The position numbers were made by a program, and so were the translations under genes. 6,748 nucleotides of DNA, taken from contig SKZP01000485.1 in assembly GCA_007127275.1 (NCBI GenBank), forward strand, positions 1-6,748. Direction: 5' to 3'. Shown in pieces: positions 5,428 to 6,748 of this stretch (the first letter of the stretch is position 1; each line of letters begins with the position of its first letter). The notes under the pieces were generated by a model. The model did no database searches and was not told the origin of the DNA. It saw nothing but the letters and a program-made list of their open reading frames with translations. Source of the stretch: Planctomycetota bacterium (GTDB lineage Bacteria > Planctomycetota > UBA8742 > SKZP01).

Positions 5428-5961
5428 ATGGACAAAGCGCCGCTGGTCAAGGAGCCGCTCTCTCCCGAAGTCGACGACGTTGAGCGCGAACGGCGCTACC
5501 GAGACGTGCGCGGCCACCTCGAGGCGCTGCTCGAAAAAGAATCTGACTGGGTCGCCGCCATGGCGACCGTCGCCTGCGAGTTGCACAACGCCTTCGCTTA
5601 CTACCAGTGGACCGGCTTCTACCGAGTAGTTCCCGGCCGCGACGAACTCGTCGTCGGCCCGTATCAGGGTGCGCACGGCTGCTTGCGCATTCCCTTCCAC
5701 AACGGCGTCTGCGGCACCGCCGCGGCGAGCCGCGAGACCCAACTCGTCGACGACGTCTCCACCTTTCCCGGCCACATCGCCTGCTCACCGACGACGCGCT
5801 CCGAAATTGTCGTTCCCGTGTTAAGCGGCTGGGGGAAGCTGCTCGCCGTGCTGGATGTCGACTCCGACACACTCGCCGCATTCAATCGCGTCGACCGACG
5901 AGAATTGGAAGCCCTTTGCGAGTGGCTCGGCACCCACTACGAAGCAAACGCCCTCACCTGA
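5428..5961 (+). CDS. msrC: Free methionine-(R)-sulfoxide reductase (GAF domain)
   Basis: This enzyme reduces free L-methionine-(R)-sulfoxide to methionine, with electrons normally supplied by thioredoxin; it is cytoplasmic and part of oxidative-damage repair. The 177-residue product is one GAF domain preceded by a short helix. It aligns by eye with E. coli MsrC (YebR): NAFAYYQWTGFY (54-65), LVVGPYQG (74-81), CLRIPF (85-90), GVCGTAA (93-99), QLVDDVSTFPGHIACS (105-120), SEIVVPV (125-131) and LLAVLDVDSD (138-147). All three active-site cysteines of the family are present: C85, C95 and C119, matching E. coli C84, C94 and C118. The spacing and the HIAC motif separate it from ordinary ligand-binding GAF proteins. 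The ATG at 5428 is fixed by GGAGG seven bases upstream. It diverges from the methyltransferase gene, and a small hairpin lies 32 bp past its stop. No partner genes are adjacent. The identification is strong. Confidence 0.95.
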   Translation: MDKAPLVKEPLSPEVDDVERERRYRDVRGHLEALLEKESDWVAAMATVACELHNAFAYYQWTGFYRVVPGRDELVVGPYQGAHGCLRIPFHNGVCGTAAASRETQLVDDVSTFPGHIACSPTTRSEIVVPVLSGWGKLLAVLDVDSDTLAAFNRVDRRELEALCEWLGTHYEANALT

Positions 5962-5992
5962 AAAGGCAAGTCAAAGGCACGAGTCCTCCGAA

Positions 5993-6010
5993 GCTGCATG
6001 CGGGTGCAGC
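5993..6010 (+). terminator. Hairpin downstream of msrC, possible weak terminator
   Basis: GCTGCA at 5993-5998 pairs with TGCAGC at 6005-6010 across a 6-base loop, starting 32 bases after the msrC stop. There is no T-tract after it, so it is at best a rho-assisted or transcript-stabilising hairpin. Confidence 0.25.
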
Positions 6011-6073
6011 CAGCTCTTGTTCCCGACGTACGGAAGACCCGTTAGACCGCTTGCACTTTCGAACCCGGAAACG

Positions 6074-6095
6074 CCTACGGGCCGCGGCCCGTAGG
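6074..6095. repeat. Perfect 22-bp palindrome
   Basis: CCTACGGGCCG at 6074-6084 is followed directly by its exact reverse complement at 6085-6095. Because it has no loop it could bind a dimeric protein or form a cruciform. The ACGGGC core resembles the neighbouring 6117-6140 element and the arms at 1759-1810. Confidence 0.65.
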
Positions 6096-6116
6096 TCGAG
6101 TCCGTCACGGCGTGGG

Positions 6117-6140
6117 GCCCACGGGCTGCGGTTCGTGGGC
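6117..6140 (+). repeat. 24-nt hairpin of the CGTGGGC family
   Basis: GCCCACG at 6117-6123 pairs with CGTGGGC at 6134-6140. In plus-strand RNA the stem continues through two G-U pairs and a C-G pair to close a UGCG tetraloop, ten pairs in all. On the minus strand the G-U pairs become A-C mismatches, so the plus-strand RNA folds better. Confidence 0.5.
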
Positions 6141-6184
6141 TTGCAATTACGGATCTCCATGCGCGGGTGGTTTGGTTTTGTGGC

Positions 6185-6204
6185 GCAACTCAAGCCGGCT
6201 GCAC
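6185..6204 (+). repeat. Module A copy 2 (GCAAC-N4-GCCGGCTGCAC)
   Basis: Same order and spacing as 182-201, with the 11-base GCCGGCTGCAC exact. It overlaps an AGCCG-GCTGCA-CGGCT hairpin at 6193-6208. Confidence 0.5.
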
Positions 6205-6311
6205 GGCTGGGATGCACCCGCCGTTGCACCCACCTGCGGCCACATGAGATAGTTCGCAACTCTCTGCACGTGCATCCGTGGGCTGTGCCCGTAGCACTCT
6301 TGGGATCCGAC

Positions 6312-6748
6312 ATGACCGTCCACCAGCCGAAGACCCATTCGCTCAAAAAAGTGCTCGTCGCCAACCGCGGCGAGATTGCCATGCGCATTGTGCAGGCGGC
6401 GCGAGAACTTGGGCTTGCGACGGTCGGCGTGTATTCCGAGGCGGATGAGCGGTTGCCGCATCTTGCCGAGTGCGACGAGATTGTCCTGCTCGGCCCGGCG
6501 CCGGCGGCGGAGAGTTACTTGCACGTGGAGCGGCTGATTGCTGCGGCGAAGCAGAGCGGCTGCGACTGCGTACACCCCGGCTACGGCTTTCTCGCGGAGA
6601 ATGCCGACTTTGCCCGACGCGTCCTCGAGGCGGGGCTTACCTGGGTCGGGCCGCACCCGCAAGCCATTGAGGCCATGGGGGACAAGATTGGCGCGAAGCG
6701 GCGCATGCAAGAGCATGGCGTGCCAACCGTCCCCGGCTTCACCGCCGA
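6312..6748 (+). CDS. Acyl-CoA carboxylase, biotin carboxylase subunit (N-terminal part)
   Basis: The gene begins at ATG 6312 and runs off the right edge after about 145 codons. Biotin carboxylase activates bicarbonate with ATP and carboxylates the biotin of the carrier protein or domain, the first step of acetyl-, propionyl- or methylcrotonyl-CoA carboxylation. Visible motifs are KVLVANRGEIAMRIVQAARELG (13-34), VGVYSEAD (38-45), the CVHPGYGFLAENADFA segment (about 83-98), WVGP (107-110), and AIEAMGDKIGAKRRMQEHGVPTVPG (from 114). This is the complete start of the N-terminal Biotin_carb_N domain plus the beginning of the ATP-grasp. 'AMGDKIGAKRRM' and 'GVPTVPG' fit acyl-CoA carboxylase alpha chains, but AccC and pyruvate carboxylase share this region, so substrate and any fused biotin domain cannot be told. 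The ribosome site is weak (GGGA six bases upstream). A 5' neighbour in the same operon is not evident. Confidence 0.93.
   Translation, partial: MTVHQPKTHSLKKVLVANRGEIAMRIVQAARELGLATVGVYSEADERLPHLAECDEIVLLGPAPAAESYLHVERLIAAAKQSGCDCVHPGYGFLAENADFARRVLEAGLTWVGPHPQAIEAMGDKIGAKRRMQEHGVPTVPGFTA

Larger units (their letters stand above)
5962..6311. other. 350-bp intergenic region with palindromes
   Basis: No credible gene. In order it holds a 6-bp hairpin (5993-6010), a perfect 22-bp palindrome (6074-6095), a 24-nt hairpin (6117-6140), module A copy 2 with a small AGCCG/CGGCT hairpin (6193-6208), and a GGGC-TGT-GCCC hairpin (6280-6290) just before the carboxylase start. A minus-strand frame covering part of it continues into the carboxylase gene as an antisense shadow. 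Confidence 0.55.

Noticed and set aside
6147..6716. A 189-codon minus-strand frame
   Set aside because: Most of it is antisense to the biotin carboxylase start, whose motifs are unambiguous; the remainder lies in the repeat-rich spacer.
1..6748. CRISPR array, tRNA, rRNA or intact insertion sequence
   Set aside because: No regularly spaced repeats, no cloverleaf-like or conserved rRNA segments, and no transposase motifs or terminal inverted repeats with target duplications were seen.

Overview
The window is GC-rich bacterial chromosome. It holds six supported protein genes: five complete and one cut by the right edge. They are separated by unusually repeat-rich spacers. There are no tRNA or rRNA genes, CRISPR array, phage genes or intact mobile element. 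A secretin-like lipoprotein points to an outer membrane, so a Gram-negative (diderm) organism. The spacers full of small palindromes, with non-coding ORFs running through them, resemble genomes of deep-branching uncultured lineages (PVC/FCB or Sumerlaeota-like). That taxonomic guess is an impression, not a demonstration.

Layout. Positions 1-436 have no credible gene but hold hairpins and two repeat modules that recur elsewhere in the window. Positions 437-1417 (minus) encode RsmH, the 16S rRNA C1402 N4-methyltransferase; it stands alone here, without the mraZ/ftsL/ftsI/mur neighbours it usually has. Positions 1418-2061 are a 644-bp spacer with further repeat copies, two interleaved inverted repeats and a terminator-like hairpin plus T-tract on the minus strand. 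Positions 2062-3123 (plus) encode an uncharacterised cytoplasmic protein of 353 aa that weakly resembles the C39-like/BtrH-like group. It converges, with only 8 bp between stop codons, on a minus-strand pair. That pair is a class I SAM methyltransferase (4497-5147) followed by a lipoprotein with a secretin-like C-terminal half (3132-4367).

Positions 5148-5427 are a divergent promoter region. Positions 5428-5961 (plus) encode a GAF-fold free methionine-(R)-sulfoxide reductase with all three expected cysteines. Positions 5962-6311 are a spacer with a perfect 22-bp palindrome and several hairpins. From 6312 onward (plus) lies the N-terminus of the biotin carboxylase subunit of an acyl-CoA carboxylase.

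The genes do not form one pathway: rRNA modification, oxidised methionine repair and acyl-CoA carboxylation are housekeeping functions. No clear novel system is demonstrated. The most interesting items are the stripped-down secretin-like lipoprotein, the uncharacterised 353-aa protein, the isolated rsmH, and the shared palindromic modules in the three large spacers.
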